From assembly GCA_017935225.1 (NCBI GenBank), contig JAGBIA010000097.1, positions 1 through 51,331 of the forward strand: a stretch of 51,331 nt of DNA, read 5' to 3'. The translations under genes and the position numbers were made by a program. Below are positions 7,687 through 17,160 of this stretch, in pieces (within the stretch, counting starts at the first letter, position 1; every line of letters begins with the position of its first letter). This DNA is from Clostridia bacterium (GTDB lineage: Bacteria; Bacillota; Clostridia; Oscillospirales; CAG-272). Below the pieces are notes generated by a model that was given only the letters and a program-made list of their open reading frames with translations, did no database searches and was not told the DNA's origin.

Positions 7687-10600
7687 TCAAAGCTTTACGT
7701 CGATGTCGTACAGAGTCGCCGAGTGCGTGGAATAAACGCAGATACGGCGGCAGGGCTTGCCCCATAGAAGCTCAATCGCCTTTGCGTAATAGGAAAGCTG
7801 AAGTCCGTGCGTTTCGTTCATTTTCTTTGCCGCCAGCGCGTAGTTCTCGCGTTCCTCACGCGTAAGTCGGTCGGTCTTGTAGTCGTAGAGCGATATCTCG
7901 CCGTCCTCGTCTATCAAAAGGAGGTCGATAACACCCTGGACTGCAAGTGTCTCGTCGCGCATCCTCTCAAGCAGCTCAGGGTCGGATGAGAATTTGTCCA
8001 CGGGGAGCTCAACGTTAAATCTCTGTTCTCGGATCACCTGCTTTGAACTGAGTATCAGCTCGATCAGCTCGCTATGAAGGAACTTTTCAAGCTCCGTGAG
8101 GTACACAAGATCCTTTGTGCTCTCGGGAATAAACTTCAGCTCAGCAAGCCTTGCAAGCTCCTCGGATGCACCCTTGGCTCTCGCGTTTTTGTAGTCGCAG
8201 AACTGCAAAAACAGATGCGTTGCTGTGCCTCTCTCGGCGCTGCTCGCGCCCGAGGGCGCGCCGCTAAGGAAGAAGTCGGGCACGCTCGCCTTTTGCTCGG
8301 TGGCAAAGAGTTCGAGGCTCTCGTCGTTCTCGTCAAGAATGTCGGGATAGAGCCTCGATACCGAGAGCTTAGAGGGAACACGCGAGAGCGCGGAGTATTC
8401 GTACTTGAAGTCAAATTGCTTGCACAGATTTTTGACGAGAGCTTCGTCGATCTCGACGTTTTCCTCGTCGGAGGCTTCAAGCGCGGTCGCACTCACGTCC
8501 GCGATCTTATCAAGCGGAATACATTCAAGCTCGTAAGAGTCCTCGTCTTTCGCGGCAAGCGCGGTGAGCGTCCAATCGAGGTAAGACGAGCACTTATTGA
8601 GTATCGTGTAACGGTTGAGCAGTCGCGCGTTGGCTTCTGCCTTATCGGAGAGCTTGTCAAGCGTGTACGCGGTAGTTCCGCTAAGATAGAGCCTCTCTCT
8701 CGCTCTCGTGAGAGCAACGTAGAGAATACGCATCTCCTCTTCGATCTGCTTTGTGTAGATCTTGGATATGACCGCGTCGCGCATAGGGGTGTTGATACGC
8801 GCAAACCCGCTTCCGTCAGCCACCTTGAGCGCAATTCCCGAGGAATACTCAAACACCATACTGTTGCTGATGTCCTGTGGACGAATAGAGCCTGTGGTAT
8901 TGCAGATAAAGCAAACGGGGAACTCAAGTCCTTTTGATTTGTGTATCGTCATCACCGAGACTCTGTCGGATGCGCCGCCTTTGTTCTCGCTTGCGAGCTT
9001 TCCGCCGTCGCGGATGACAGAATTGATGTATTCGACGAACTGATAAAGTCCCTTGAAGCTGCCGTTCTCAAACTTTCTCGCGTATTCGTAAAGTATGAGC
9101 AGATTTCCGCCCTCACCTCGACTGTCGGTCTGCGAGACGAGTCCCGACGCGATAAAACGCTCGGAGTAAAAAAGCATACGCAGAAATCTGTCTACGGGTA
9201 GCGAGGTCGCCTCGCTCTGCCAGCTCTCAAGCACGGAGATAAACTCGCGTGACTTCTCTGAAAGCTCGTTATCCTCGTTCTTTGCGTACTCACAAAGCGC
9301 GCCGAAGAGCGAGTAATTGCTTTTTACGTATCTGCGCAGAGTGATCAGATCGTCCATGGTAAAGTTGAATATCGGCGAGCGCAGAGTGCCTGCAAGATAG
9401 ATATCTCGCTCGGGATTGTCGATCGTGTTGAGGATGCAGAGCACCATTAGCACGTCGGGATTTTCAAAATATCGCTCGCTGTCGGCAAGCGAGTAGAGAA
9501 GTCCTGCGCGCTCAAGCTCGGCTGTTATCGCGGGGATCATCGACTTTCCGCGGAAGAGGATCGCCACGTCACCCGGTGTGATCGGTGAGCCGTCTGCCTT
9601 CTTTTCTTCGCGCATAAGTCTTTTTATCTCGCTTGCGATGTATCTCGCATCCCAGACCTTTCTCGCATCCGAGTCAGTCACGATCTCCTCATCCTCAGCA
9701 ATATCATCGGGGGGCGTGATCAGCGCGATCTTTACTTTTGGCGAGATATAGTCCTCACTCGGCGGTATCTTCGAGTAGCGCAGATCGTCCTCGGGCGTGT
9801 ACCCGATGCTGTCGGCGCAGGCTGAGAATACCGTTGAGCAGACCGCGTTTGTAAAGTCGATGACGTTCTTGTCGCATCTGAAATTATCCGACATAAATAT
9901 CGTTGCCTCATCTGAGTCCTCGGCAGATTGCAAAGGCGGAAAATCCCGTCTGTATTCTGCAAAAAGCATAGGCTCAGCGCCGCGAAAACCATATATACTC
10001 TGCTTTATGTCTCCTACCATAAAGCGATTGCCAGCACGTGCGATCGACTTGAAGATGGCATCCTGCACGCGATCGACATCCTGATACTCGTCGATGTAGA
10101 TGTCGGTGTACTGTTCTGCGTAGCGGCGCGCGATCTCCGTGGGATTGCCTTCGCTATCAACGAGAAGTTTTAATGTATATCTGCGCACGTCCGAGAAGGT
10201 CATCATCGAAATTCTCGCCTTTGCTTCGTAAACCCGTGCCTCGAAATCGGATAGCAGGCGGTAGAGGATACCAAGCATTTTCGCGGTGTCCTTCATCGCG
10301 CGCGTGATAAGGCTTTGCGGCTTTGAATAGGTAGAAGCTATCAGCTTCTTGCGTTTGTTGTTGAACTCGGTTCGCAGATCCTGATATCGCTTTGCTTCCT
10401 CGGTCTTGTTCTTGGCGGAAAGACTTGAGAGAGAGATGGGCGAATAGGAATGCAGGAGATTTTGCGTGCCCTCGTAGCTCGCCTCAGGTCCTTTAAGAGC
10501 CTCCAGAAGAGAGGAAATATACGCGTGATCATACGCAAATGACGCGCCGTACGCGTTTTTCATATGCTCGTCGCACTCCATATACTCAAGCGCGGATGCG

Positions 10601-11289
10601 AAGATATCCTCGTAGTACTCAAGTATATCTACCGTGCTCGATCTTACGATCTCACCGTAGGGAGTCGACATAAAGTCTATCTCGGCATTCTCCTCGGTCT
10701 TGTGTGCACACTCCGCAACATATTCGATGCCCTCAGGGATCGAGGTCAGCTTGTCGTAGATGTCAAGCATAACGTCGGTTACGCGTGAGGCAGTCCTGAC
10801 CGTACCGAAGCATTCGCAAAATGTAGGAAAATCCTTCTCGGTCGCATACATCCGATCAATGCTCTCGTCCATCGCGCGCCGTGCCATCAGCGCGTATTCC
10901 GACTCGTCAGCGAGACGGAACTTTGCAGAGAGTCCGAGAGTCGAGAAGTTGGAGCGTATAACGTCAAGATAGAAAGAGTCGATCGTGCATATCTTCGCGC
11001 TGCCTATCTTCATAAGCTGAGAAGCAAGATGCTTGCTTGTCGGATCGTCTGCAAGCGCGTCGCTAAGAGCCGCAAATATCCTTGCACGGAGCTCGGCGGC
11101 GGCGGAGCGTGTAAAGGTAACGATAAGCATCTGCGCGATGTCGGCAGGAGACTCCTTGTCTGTAATGCGGCGGATTATTCTTTCGGTGAGCGTTGCAGTC
11201 TTGCCAGAGCCTGCGGCTGCGCTGACGAGCAGCGTTTTGCCACGCGTGTTCATAGCGGCAGTCTGTGCGGGTGTCCAATTTCTTGCCAT
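7687..11289 (-). CDS. addA: ATP-dependent helicase/nuclease AddA
   Basis: Helicase-nuclease subunit of AddAB, which resects double-strand breaks for RecA-dependent repair in Bacillota. It has 1200 residues, the family's normal size. UvrD-type helicase motifs are visible: Walker A AAAGSGKT at 24-31, Walker B IDEYQD, GDIKQSIYGFRGAEP, TIHKSKGLEFP, and motif VI YVALTRARERLYL. The RecB-type nuclease at the C-terminus has GVIDLLLIDEDGEI followed by DYKTDR. I chose the ATG at 11289, one base after the addB stop and 11 bases after GGAGG. A GTG at 11301 would sit directly on that ribosome site. It is co-transcribed with addB. Confidence 0.97.
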   Translation of the reverse strand: MARNWTPAQTAAMNTRGKTLLVSAAAGSGKTATLTERIIRRITDKESPADIAQMLIVTFTRSAAAELRARIFAALSDALADDPTSKHLASQLMKIGSAKICTIDSFYLDVIRSNFSTLGLSAKFRLADESEYALMARRAMDESIDRMYATEKDFPTFCECFGTVRTASRVTDVMLDIYDKLTSIPEGIEYVAECAHKTEENAEIDFMSTPYGEIVRSSTVDILEYYEDIFASALEYMECDEHMKNAYGASFAYDHAYISSLLEALKGPEASYEGTQNLLHSYSPISLSSLSAKNKTEEAKRYQDLRTEFNNKRKKLIASTYSKPQSLITRAMKDTAKMLGILYRLLSDFEARVYEAKARISMMTFSDVRRYTLKLLVDSEGNPTEIARRYAEQYTDIYIDEYQDVDRVQDAIFKSIARAGNRFMVGDIKQSIYGFRGAEPMLFAEYRRDFPPLQSAEDSDEATIFMSDNFRCDKNVIDFTNAVCSTVFSACADSIGYTPEDDLRYSKIPPSEDYISPKVKIALITPPDDIAEDEEIVTDSDARKVWDARYIASEIKRLMREEKKADGSPITPGDVAILFRGKSMIPAITAELERAGLLYSLADSERYFENPDVLMVLCILNTIDNPERDIYLAGTLRSPIFNFTMDDLITLRRYVKSNYSLFGALCEYAKNEDNELSEKSREFISVLESWQSEATSLPVDRFLRMLFYSERFIASGLVSQTDSRGEGGNLLILYEYARKFENGSFKGLYQFVEYINSVIRDGGKLASENKGGASDRVSVMTIHKSKGLEFPVCFICNTTGSIRPQDISNSMVFEYSSGIALKVADGSGFARINTPMRDAVISKIYTKQIEEEMRILYVALTRARERLYLSGTTAYTLDKLSDKAEANARLLNRYTILNKCSSYLDWTLTALAAKDEDSYELECIPLDKIADVSATALEASDEENVEIDEALVKNLCKQFDFKYEYSALSRVPSKLSVSRLYPDILDENDESLELFATEQKASVPDFFLSGAPSGASSAERGTATHLFLQFCDYKNARAKGASEELARLAELKFIPESTKDLVYLTELEKFLHSELIELILSSKQVIREQRFNVELPVDKFSSDPELLERMRDETLAVQGVIDLLLIDEDGEISLYDYKTDRLTREERENYALAAKKMNETHGLQLSYYAKAIELLWGKPCRRICVYSTHSATLYDIDVKL

Positions 11290-11290
11290 A

Positions 11291-14200
11291 TCAGCGCTCA
11301 CCTCCGTTTTGATTCATATTTCGGCAGATCGGTCTTGCCTCACAATAGGTGCAAGGGTCAGATTTTCCGTATCTTTGCGGCTTTGCATCGGCATTTCCCG
11401 AGTAGAGAGCACTCGCAAACTTTACTATAACCTTCTCGAGTCGCTCGTAAATATCTGCAAACGTGTCGGCAGAAGCTAACGCATCACCCTTGAGTGTGCC
11501 GTCCTTGTTCTTCTTGACACCTGCCAAAAATGTCGCATCAAGCTCGCGGTTCATCGCGAGGAGTATCTCTTCTTCGTTAAGTATAACCCCCGTGCGTTCG
11601 ACTCCCTCAGCGGCTCTCTTCATTACCTCGTCCGCGTTGATATAATCGTCGATCTCGATCAGCGCGATGTTCGAGGAAAGATACATAACGCCTGCTGGAA
11701 GCGCATCCTTGCCGTCGGAAAGTCCGATAGAACGCTTGAATTCCTTCGAGCGATTTCTGCAAAGCGTGAAGAGATAGAGAAGCATCTGCAGATTGACTCC
11801 GCGGTCTACGTCCGAGAGCGAGAACTGCTTGGTTCCGGTCTTGTAGTCAACGACTCGCAGATAAACCTCACCGTCCTTGGAATATACGTCGACTCGGTCG
11901 ACCATTCCCGAAAATGATACGGTAGTTCCGCTATCGAGCCTGAAGAACATCGGTGCGGGGTTAGCCTCGACTCCGTCCGCACGGAGTTCGAAGAATGAGG
12001 GGCGGAAATCACTCGCGGAGAATTCCTCGATAACGCTCTTTACAAGCAGTAGCGAGAGCGAGCGAAGTCGTCTGTAGGTGTGTTGTATTTTTGGGTCGTT
12101 AAGCAGATACTCGGGGCAAACGCTCTTAATATATCTCTCAACAGCCTCATCGGTCATCTTGATTATAGTCTCGTCATCGGCAAGATCCTGACCTTCATCG
12201 GTAGGAATACACTCCTTGATGAGATTTTCAAGCACGTAATGCACGAAAGTACCCATATCGTTCGATCTGAAATCTGCGATCTTGCTCTCGCGCAGACGGA
12301 GAACTGACGAGCAGTAGTAGCTGAAAGGACACTTGACGTACTTTTCAAATGAAGATGGAGAGAGATGAAGTGTCGAGCCGAGCGCGCGCGCGGCAGTTTC
12401 TTTGGAAACACTGCATGCGCTCTCACTTGCTTCACGCTTTGACGCGTCGGCAATATTCGGCACATATCCCTCAAGCGCGACTCTCAGCGACTCTCTCACG
12501 CGCGCATCCTCGATAATTCGAAGTACGGATGCCGCGTTCTTTGGCGCACCGACAAGATATTCGATATCGTCGCTTCTGCAGTTGTGCACTGTAAGCGACG
12601 GAAAAAGCTTCTTTACGCGATTGAACGCGAGCGACGGAAAACGCTCACCGCCGCCGATCTCCGAGCGGTGCGTGAAAATATAGAGCTTCTCTGATGGGAT
12701 CGAGAAGGCACGCTCAACGTACATAAGCTCGTCGGATGAGCGTGAGTCGATATCGCTTGCAAGCTCAATTCCGAGATCCGCAAGCGCACGTCGGTCGCTT
12801 GACGAGAACATACCGCCGTCGTCGATGGCGGCAGGGAATTCATTTTCACATAGACCTATGACCATAGCGTACTTCTGTCCCGAGGCGCGAAGCATAGCCG
12901 CAGAACCGATAGTGACCTCGTCGATCGAGGTGGGAATACTTCCTATTTCGGTCTTATCAAATATGGTCTTAAGAATGAGCGAGAGCTCCTCATCATCGGC
13001 TTCCTCGTCCCCAATGGTCTCGCCGACCTCGGCAAGAGTCGAGAGTATAAGAGAATAAAGCCTTGAGAGCTCGCGCGCTTGCTTGAAGTCGCCTCGTTCA
13101 GCCGCTTTTTGTGCAAGTGTCGAGAGCTTGTCCTCAAGCGAGATGTCGCAGATATAGCTATAGATCGCGCGGCACTTGTCTGCTATCGTGTCAGAAGCGT
13201 CAAGCAGTAAGAAAAGCTTGAGCAGAGGCTCGCATATAGCCGCTCTTGCTCGATTGGCAGACTCAAGTATCTCCTTGCCTCGTTCGGATATCTCGGGCAC
13301 GAAGCCGTCGGGGTTCATATTCCAATCGCCCTCATAGAAGCGAGAGCCGTGGATGCCCCAGGTGTTGACGTATTCCTCAAAAAGATACGCATCGTGCATA
13401 TCTATATCGCAAAGTCCGGTCTTGAGATGCGAGAGAAGGTCGGATGCTTGCCAATTGTAACGCTTTATGCGGAGCGCGGAGAGTATAAGCTTTATTGCGG
13501 GCATCGAGCAAAGATCGCTCTTCTTAGAGAAGAAAAAGGGAACTTCTGCGCTCGCAAGCGCGCTGTCGATAATTCCTTCGTATTTCTGCGGATCGCGCAT
13601 CACGATAACGATATCGCGCGCCCTCGCGCCCTCGCTCAGCAGTTTGCGTATGTGCGCCGCTACCGCCTCGCACTCGGAGTAAGGATTACTGCAGATCTCG
13701 CAGATGATACTTCCGTCAGGATTCGGTGTGTTGCTGCTCACCGTCGTGTCAAGCTTCCATAAGTTTTTTGTCAGATAAGCGAGTGTAGGGGAGCTCGTGC
13801 GTTTGTTTTCTCCAAGCGTGACCTCGGACGCTCCGCCGTGTCTCTCGGCAGAGCGTCTGAGAAGTGTCAGCGCGCGCGTGATGCTCTCGGTGCTGATGCG
13901 GGTGTCGTCGGGTGAGAGGAGCGGCAGAGTAATGCTTACGTTATCCGCCTGCTTGAAAATACTCTCGATAATTCTGTGCTGAACAGATGTAAATGACGTG
14001 AACGAGTCGATATATACGTTCGCACCCGCAAAGAAATTATGCTTTTCAAGAACGTCGGAGAGCTTTGAGAGGTCGTCGGCAGAGTCGCTGTATTTCTCGG
14101 ATACGAAGTTATCAAAGCACGCGTAGATGAGTGCGAGATCGTAGAGTCTCATCCTCAGTGCAGAGCCCTCGGGGAGCTTCTTTGAAGCAAGCTCGAGATG

Positions 14201-14602
14201 CGCGGGATTGATACCCGATGCCTTGAATTCGTTGATGGTCGTGAGCATAAGATCGGTCATACCCGAGTCTGATGCGTGCGTTTTGAACTCAACGAGCAGA
14301 GGCTCGAGTTCGCGCAGAGTTTTCCACATAAGGAGCGAGCGCATAGGCTTTGTGACATAGGAATATGAGAGCCCACCGTACTCGCGGCATACTCTGTTGT
14401 AAAGTCGCGAGAAGCTCAATATCTCAAGCGAGAGCTGGGCACGCGTGCCGAGAAGCTCGAGTGCCTGACGCTCGAACTGCACAGCCTCCTGATCGGGAAT
14501 GATAAGAAAGCTCTTTTTATTTTCTTTAAAGTCGCGTTCTATGCGGGAGAATATCTCTCGCGTCTTACCGCTTCCGTAACATCCAAAAATCAATTCGATC
14601 AT
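11291..14602 (-). CDS. addB: ATP-dependent helicase/deoxyribonuclease subunit AddB
   Basis: Second subunit of AddAB, with an inactivated helicase fold and a C-terminal nuclease that holds an iron-sulfur cluster. It has 1103 residues. Walker A is GCYGSGKT at 7-14. The nuclease core GMVDRVDVYSKDGE followed by VVDYKTG is intact. The cluster-binding set is present: an upstream YVKCPFSYYC and the C-terminal C1084-x2-C1087-x5-C1093, the spacing expected for AddB. GGAG lies 6 bases before the ATG, 12 bases after the stop of the small membrane protein. Together with addA this forms the core recombination pair; Chi recognition is known for the family and cannot be read here. Confidence 0.96.
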   Translation of the reverse strand: MIELIFGCYGSGKTREIFSRIERDFKENKKSFLIIPDQEAVQFERQALELLGTRAQLSLEILSFSRLYNRVCREYGGLSYSYVTKPMRSLLMWKTLRELEPLLVEFKTHASDSGMTDLMLTTINEFKASGINPAHLELASKKLPEGSALRMRLYDLALIYACFDNFVSEKYSDSADDLSKLSDVLEKHNFFAGANVYIDSFTSFTSVQHRIIESIFKQADNVSITLPLLSPDDTRISTESITRALTLLRRSAERHGGASEVTLGENKRTSSPTLAYLTKNLWKLDTTVSSNTPNPDGSIICEICSNPYSECEAVAAHIRKLLSEGARARDIVIVMRDPQKYEGIIDSALASAEVPFFFSKKSDLCSMPAIKLILSALRIKRYNWQASDLLSHLKTGLCDIDMHDAYLFEEYVNTWGIHGSRFYEGDWNMNPDGFVPEISERGKEILESANRARAAICEPLLKLFLLLDASDTIADKCRAIYSYICDISLEDKLSTLAQKAAERGDFKQARELSRLYSLILSTLAEVGETIGDEEADDEELSLILKTIFDKTEIGSIPTSIDEVTIGSAAMLRASGQKYAMVIGLCENEFPAAIDDGGMFSSSDRRALADLGIELASDIDSRSSDELMYVERAFSIPSEKLYIFTHRSEIGGGERFPSLAFNRVKKLFPSLTVHNCRSDDIEYLVGAPKNAASVLRIIEDARVRESLRVALEGYVPNIADASKREASESACSVSKETAARALGSTLHLSPSSFEKYVKCPFSYYCSSVLRLRESKIADFRSNDMGTFVHYVLENLIKECIPTDEGQDLADDETIIKMTDEAVERYIKSVCPEYLLNDPKIQHTYRRLRSLSLLLVKSVIEEFSASDFRPSFFELRADGVEANPAPMFFRLDSGTTVSFSGMVDRVDVYSKDGEVYLRVVDYKTGTKQFSLSDVDRGVNLQMLLYLFTLCRNRSKEFKRSIGLSDGKDALPAGVMYLSSNIALIEIDDYINADEVMKRAAEGVERTGVILNEEEILLAMNRELDATFLAGVKKNKDGTLKGDALASADTFADIYERLEKVIVKFASALYSGNADAKPQRYGKSDPCTYCEARPICRNMNQNGGER

Positions 14603-14614
14603 AGTTTCTCCAAA

Positions 14615-15403
14615 TCAATAGATCTCATTTACCGAGCGAGCCTCGGGAATGGCAATCTTGTTTTTGAACTTATAGTAATAATGTCGTCTGACGATGATGA
14701 TATTTTCATCTTCTTTTCGTGAGGTGAAATAATATCTGCGTTTCTTGCTGATTCCGCGAGAGAAGAAAAATCCCTGAGTCACGATAACGCAGACACGGTC
14801 GGGATCTGCGGCTGCCGTCTCACGTACAAATCCCGCAAAATATGAATCGGGACGGATCGCGCTCTTCTTGGCGGGCAGAAACACGTAAACGTCTTTGTTC
14901 TTGACAAGCGGTCGGTTTATTCTCGTCGCGCGCCTGCTACCGAACACGGTCAAGGCTGTTCCGACTGCAGAGAAGAGAAAGATAAAGGGGAGCGCCACGA
15001 TAAACGCAGAGGTCGAGATAAGAAAGATAGCACTCGACTTGATTATAGTCAGTATTATCAAAATTATCTGTATCGTAGTAGTAACGAATGCAAGGTGGCG
15101 CACTGTGTAGAGAATGTCCTTATAAACACGGAATAAAGACGCATTCCTCAGCGCCTTAAAAAAATAAGAAAAAGCATTTTCTTGTGAATATGTTTCCTGT
15201 CTTCTCGCCTGATGTGAGAAGGTCGACGCGATAGTATCTCGCTTTTGCAGAAGTCGCTTTGTAGACGGAGTTCCTCGCTCGATCTCACTCTTAAGAGATG
15301 CTATTTCGCGGCGCAAACGCTGATTTTCAAGCGTAAGCTCACGCAAAAGTGCCTTTTCGGATGCTTCTTTTTTATTCTTATTTGCCTTAGCTTTTTTTGC
15401 CAT
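14615..15403 (-). CDS. Membrane protein of unknown function, first gene of the addBA transcript
   Basis: Not recognised. 262 residues. The N-terminus is very Lys-rich (MAKKAKANKNKKEASEKAL), followed by a likely coiled coil at about 15-45 (LRELTLENQRLRREIASLKSEI). Two hydrophobic segments lie at about 103-122 and 126-154 (VTTTIQIILIILTII and ISTSAFIVALPFIFLF). The soluble C-terminal part, about 105 residues, is basic and aromatic (HYYYKFKNKI). The N- and C-terminal parts are probably both cytoplasmic by the positive-inside rule. It has its own promoter at 15439-15467 and leads into addB after 12 bases, so it may simply provide the promoter for the repair genes. No function is proposed. Confidence 0.7.
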   Translation of the reverse strand: MAKKAKANKNKKEASEKALLRELTLENQRLRREIASLKSEIERGTPSTKRLLQKRDTIASTFSHQARRQETYSQENAFSYFFKALRNASLFRVYKDILYTVRHLAFVTTTIQIILIILTIIKSSAIFLISTSAFIVALPFIFLFSAVGTALTVFGSRRATRINRPLVKNKDVYVFLPAKKSAIRPDSYFAGFVRETAAADPDRVCVIVTQGFFFSRGISKKRRYYFTSRKEDENIIIVRRHYYYKFKNKIAIPEARSVNEIY

Positions 15404-15438
15404 AGCAACCCTCTCAAAAAAGATATTTATACATTTAT

Positions 15439-15467
15439 ATTATAGCAGAAAAGTTCTTCAAAAACAA
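15439..15467 (-). promoter_or_regulatory. Promoter for the small membrane protein-addB-addA transcript
   Basis: On the minus strand TTGTTT (plus 15462-15467), a 17-base spacer and a perfect TATAAT (plus 15439-15444) precede the start codon at 15403 by 35 bases. Confidence 0.7.
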
Positions 15468-15566
15468 GAGAAAATAGTGATAAAGAGGTGATTTTTGCGG
15501 ATTTTGTGTAATAATATGTAAAAATGCATACTAAGTTCAGTAACTGTTAGAAAATTCGTCATAAAA

Positions 15567-15595
15567 TCTTCACAAAAGCAGAGTATAATTATAAT
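15567..15595 (+). promoter_or_regulatory. Probable promoter of the htrA/two-component transcript
   Basis: Two overlapping-phase TATAAT hexamers stand in tandem at 15584-15589 and 15590-15595. The second has TCTTCA 17 bases upstream (15567-15572) or TTCACA 15 bases upstream. The -35 match is weak, which would suit an activated promoter. The start codon is 35 bases downstream. Confidence 0.55.
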
Positions 15596-15630
15596 CGTAG
15601 GCTGATAATTGATTTAGAAAGGATTATGAT

Positions 15631-17127
15631 ATGAAGGATTTGGAAAATGGTTTCGGCTCAATACCCGACGGCACCGAAGACCAGGACAACAAAGACTTAA
15701 TTGAAAAGGTGACGGATAGTGTTCAAAATAATCAAGACATCGAAGAAAGCGTACAAGAAGGTAAGGAAGAACCTGAAGTCAAAATCGAAAGTAATGACGA
15801 AGAAAAAGAAGGCTCTCGTCCGCAAGAAGAAACAGCTTGCGCAAAAGGTGATCATACTGAAGGCGAAGCAGATAGAACTGACGGACAAGTTCGATCCGAT
15901 GAAGCAGTAAAAGGCTATTCGTCTTACTACAAACCGCCGTACTACGTTCCCAATTTTACAGCAGGCAACAGTTCTGAGTACAGCTCTTCCGCAAAAGAGG
16001 AGATAAGACTCGATGAGAACAAACGCAAGACATCTTCGCATTGGGGAAAGACTTTTGTGCTTCTTTGCGCAATTCTCGTTTGCTTCCTTGCATCCTTTGT
16101 GCTTGGCGCGCTATCGGGTCCGTTTTTGCCGAACGTGTCTGTCGGTAAAGGCGGCACTCTCGATCTTAAGGACGAGTCTATTACCGTCGTAAAAAATTCT
16201 CCCACGCTTGATATAATTGAAAATATGCCCTCGGATTACGTTCCGCAGACTCTGCCCGAGGTCGTGCAGAAGGTCGGCAACAGCGTTGTTGAGATAAGCA
16301 CATCGAGTGTCGTCACCGACCGCTTTTACGGTCAGTACGTGACCAGTGGCGCGGGCAGCGGAGTTATTATAGCGCAGAACGATGAGGCAGGATATCTGCT
16401 GACAAACCATCACGTTATCGAGAACGCAAAATCTATAACCGTTCGTCTTACCAATAAAGAAGAGTACAAGGCGACAGTGCTTGGCAGTAATAAAAATCTC
16501 GACCTCGCAGTCATCAGGATCGAAAAGAAGCTCAACGAGAGCTTTACCGTCGCTCCTATCGGAGACAGCTCAAAGCTTATCGTCGGTCAGGATATCATCG
16601 CTATCGGTAACCCCCTCGGATCGCTCGGTGGAACGGTCACCGACGGAATTGTCAGCGCACTTGACAGAAACGTGAGCATTGACGGCGTTTCGATGACTCT
16701 GCTTCAGCACAACGCTGCCATAAACCCCGGAAACTCGGGCGGCGCGCTTTTCGATATGATGGGCAACCTCGTCGGCATCGTAAATGCAAAGACATCCGAG
16801 ACCGGAATTGAGGGACTTGGCTTTGCTATACCCGTAAATATCGCATTTGAGTATTTCAGAGGCATTATGCAGGCATCGTCTATCGGTGCGAGCGTTGATT
16901 ACGGATATAACTCCGAGCGCATCTACGGAGTTTATGTTGTAAAGGCGGACGAGGACAGCAAATTCAAGCGTCTTGACCGCATTATTGACATTGAGGGAAC
17001 CGAGATCAAGGATCTTAACGATTTTTATTCGCGCCTTGACGATTTTTCTACGGGTGACACAATCAAGATCACGGTCGTAAGAGAAAAGACAGAGACAGTT
17101 ATAGAGGTCACTTTGAGCCAAAACTGA
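15631..17127 (+). CDS. htrA: HtrA/DegP-like membrane-anchored serine protease with PDZ domain
   Basis: Envelope quality-control protease. 498 residues: a 138-residue, very acidic cytoplasmic N-terminus (Glu/Asp-rich to about 95, then a Tyr/Pro patch SSYYKPPYYVPNF), one membrane anchor at about 140-163, an extracytoplasmic trypsin-like domain and one PDZ domain (about 430-495). The catalytic triad is intact: H261 in TNHHVI, D291 in NLDLAVI, S369 in NPGNSGGAL. The long acidic tail exceeds that of most HtrA proteins and may bind partners. AAAGGA precedes the ATG. The response regulator and kinase follow after 33 bases, a common arrangement for envelope stress control, so regulation by that system is likely but inferred. 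Confidence 0.92.
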   Translation: MKDLENGFGSIPDGTEDQDNKDLIEKVTDSVQNNQDIEESVQEGKEEPEVKIESNDEEKEGSRPQEETACAKGDHTEGEADRTDGQVRSDEAVKGYSSYYKPPYYVPNFTAGNSSEYSSSAKEEIRLDENKRKTSSHWGKTFVLLCAILVCFLASFVLGALSGPFLPNVSVGKGGTLDLKDESITVVKNSPTLDIIENMPSDYVPQTLPEVVQKVGNSVVEISTSSVVTDRFYGQYVTSGAGSGVIIAQNDEAGYLLTNHHVIENAKSITVRLTNKEEYKATVLGSNKNLDLAVIRIEKKLNESFTVAPIGDSSKLIVGQDIIAIGNPLGSLGGTVTDGIVSALDRNVSIDGVSMTLLQHNAAINPGNSGGALFDMMGNLVGIVNAKTSETGIEGLGFAIPVNIAFEYFRGIMQASSIGASVDYGYNSERIYGVYVVKADEDSKFKRLDRIIDIEGTEIKDLNDFYSRLDDFSTGDTIKITVVREKTETVIEVTLSQN

Positions 17128-17148
17128 TTTTGAGTTAATTTGAGTTAA
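17112..17148 (+). repeat. Tandem TTTGAGTTAA direct repeats upstream of the response regulator
   Basis: TTTGAGTTAA occurs at 17129-17138 and immediately again at 17139-17148, with a degenerate copy TTTGAGCCAA at 17112-17121 inside the end of htrA. A 10-base period of direct repeats fits binding by an OmpR-type regulator, and the next gene encodes one. It could also be a chance duplication. Confidence 0.45.
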
Positions 17149-17160
17149 AAAGAGGTTAGG

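Noticed and set aside
7687..14602. Helicase-nuclease pair as a new defence system
   Set aside because: All motifs and lengths fit the housekeeping AddAB recombination enzyme.
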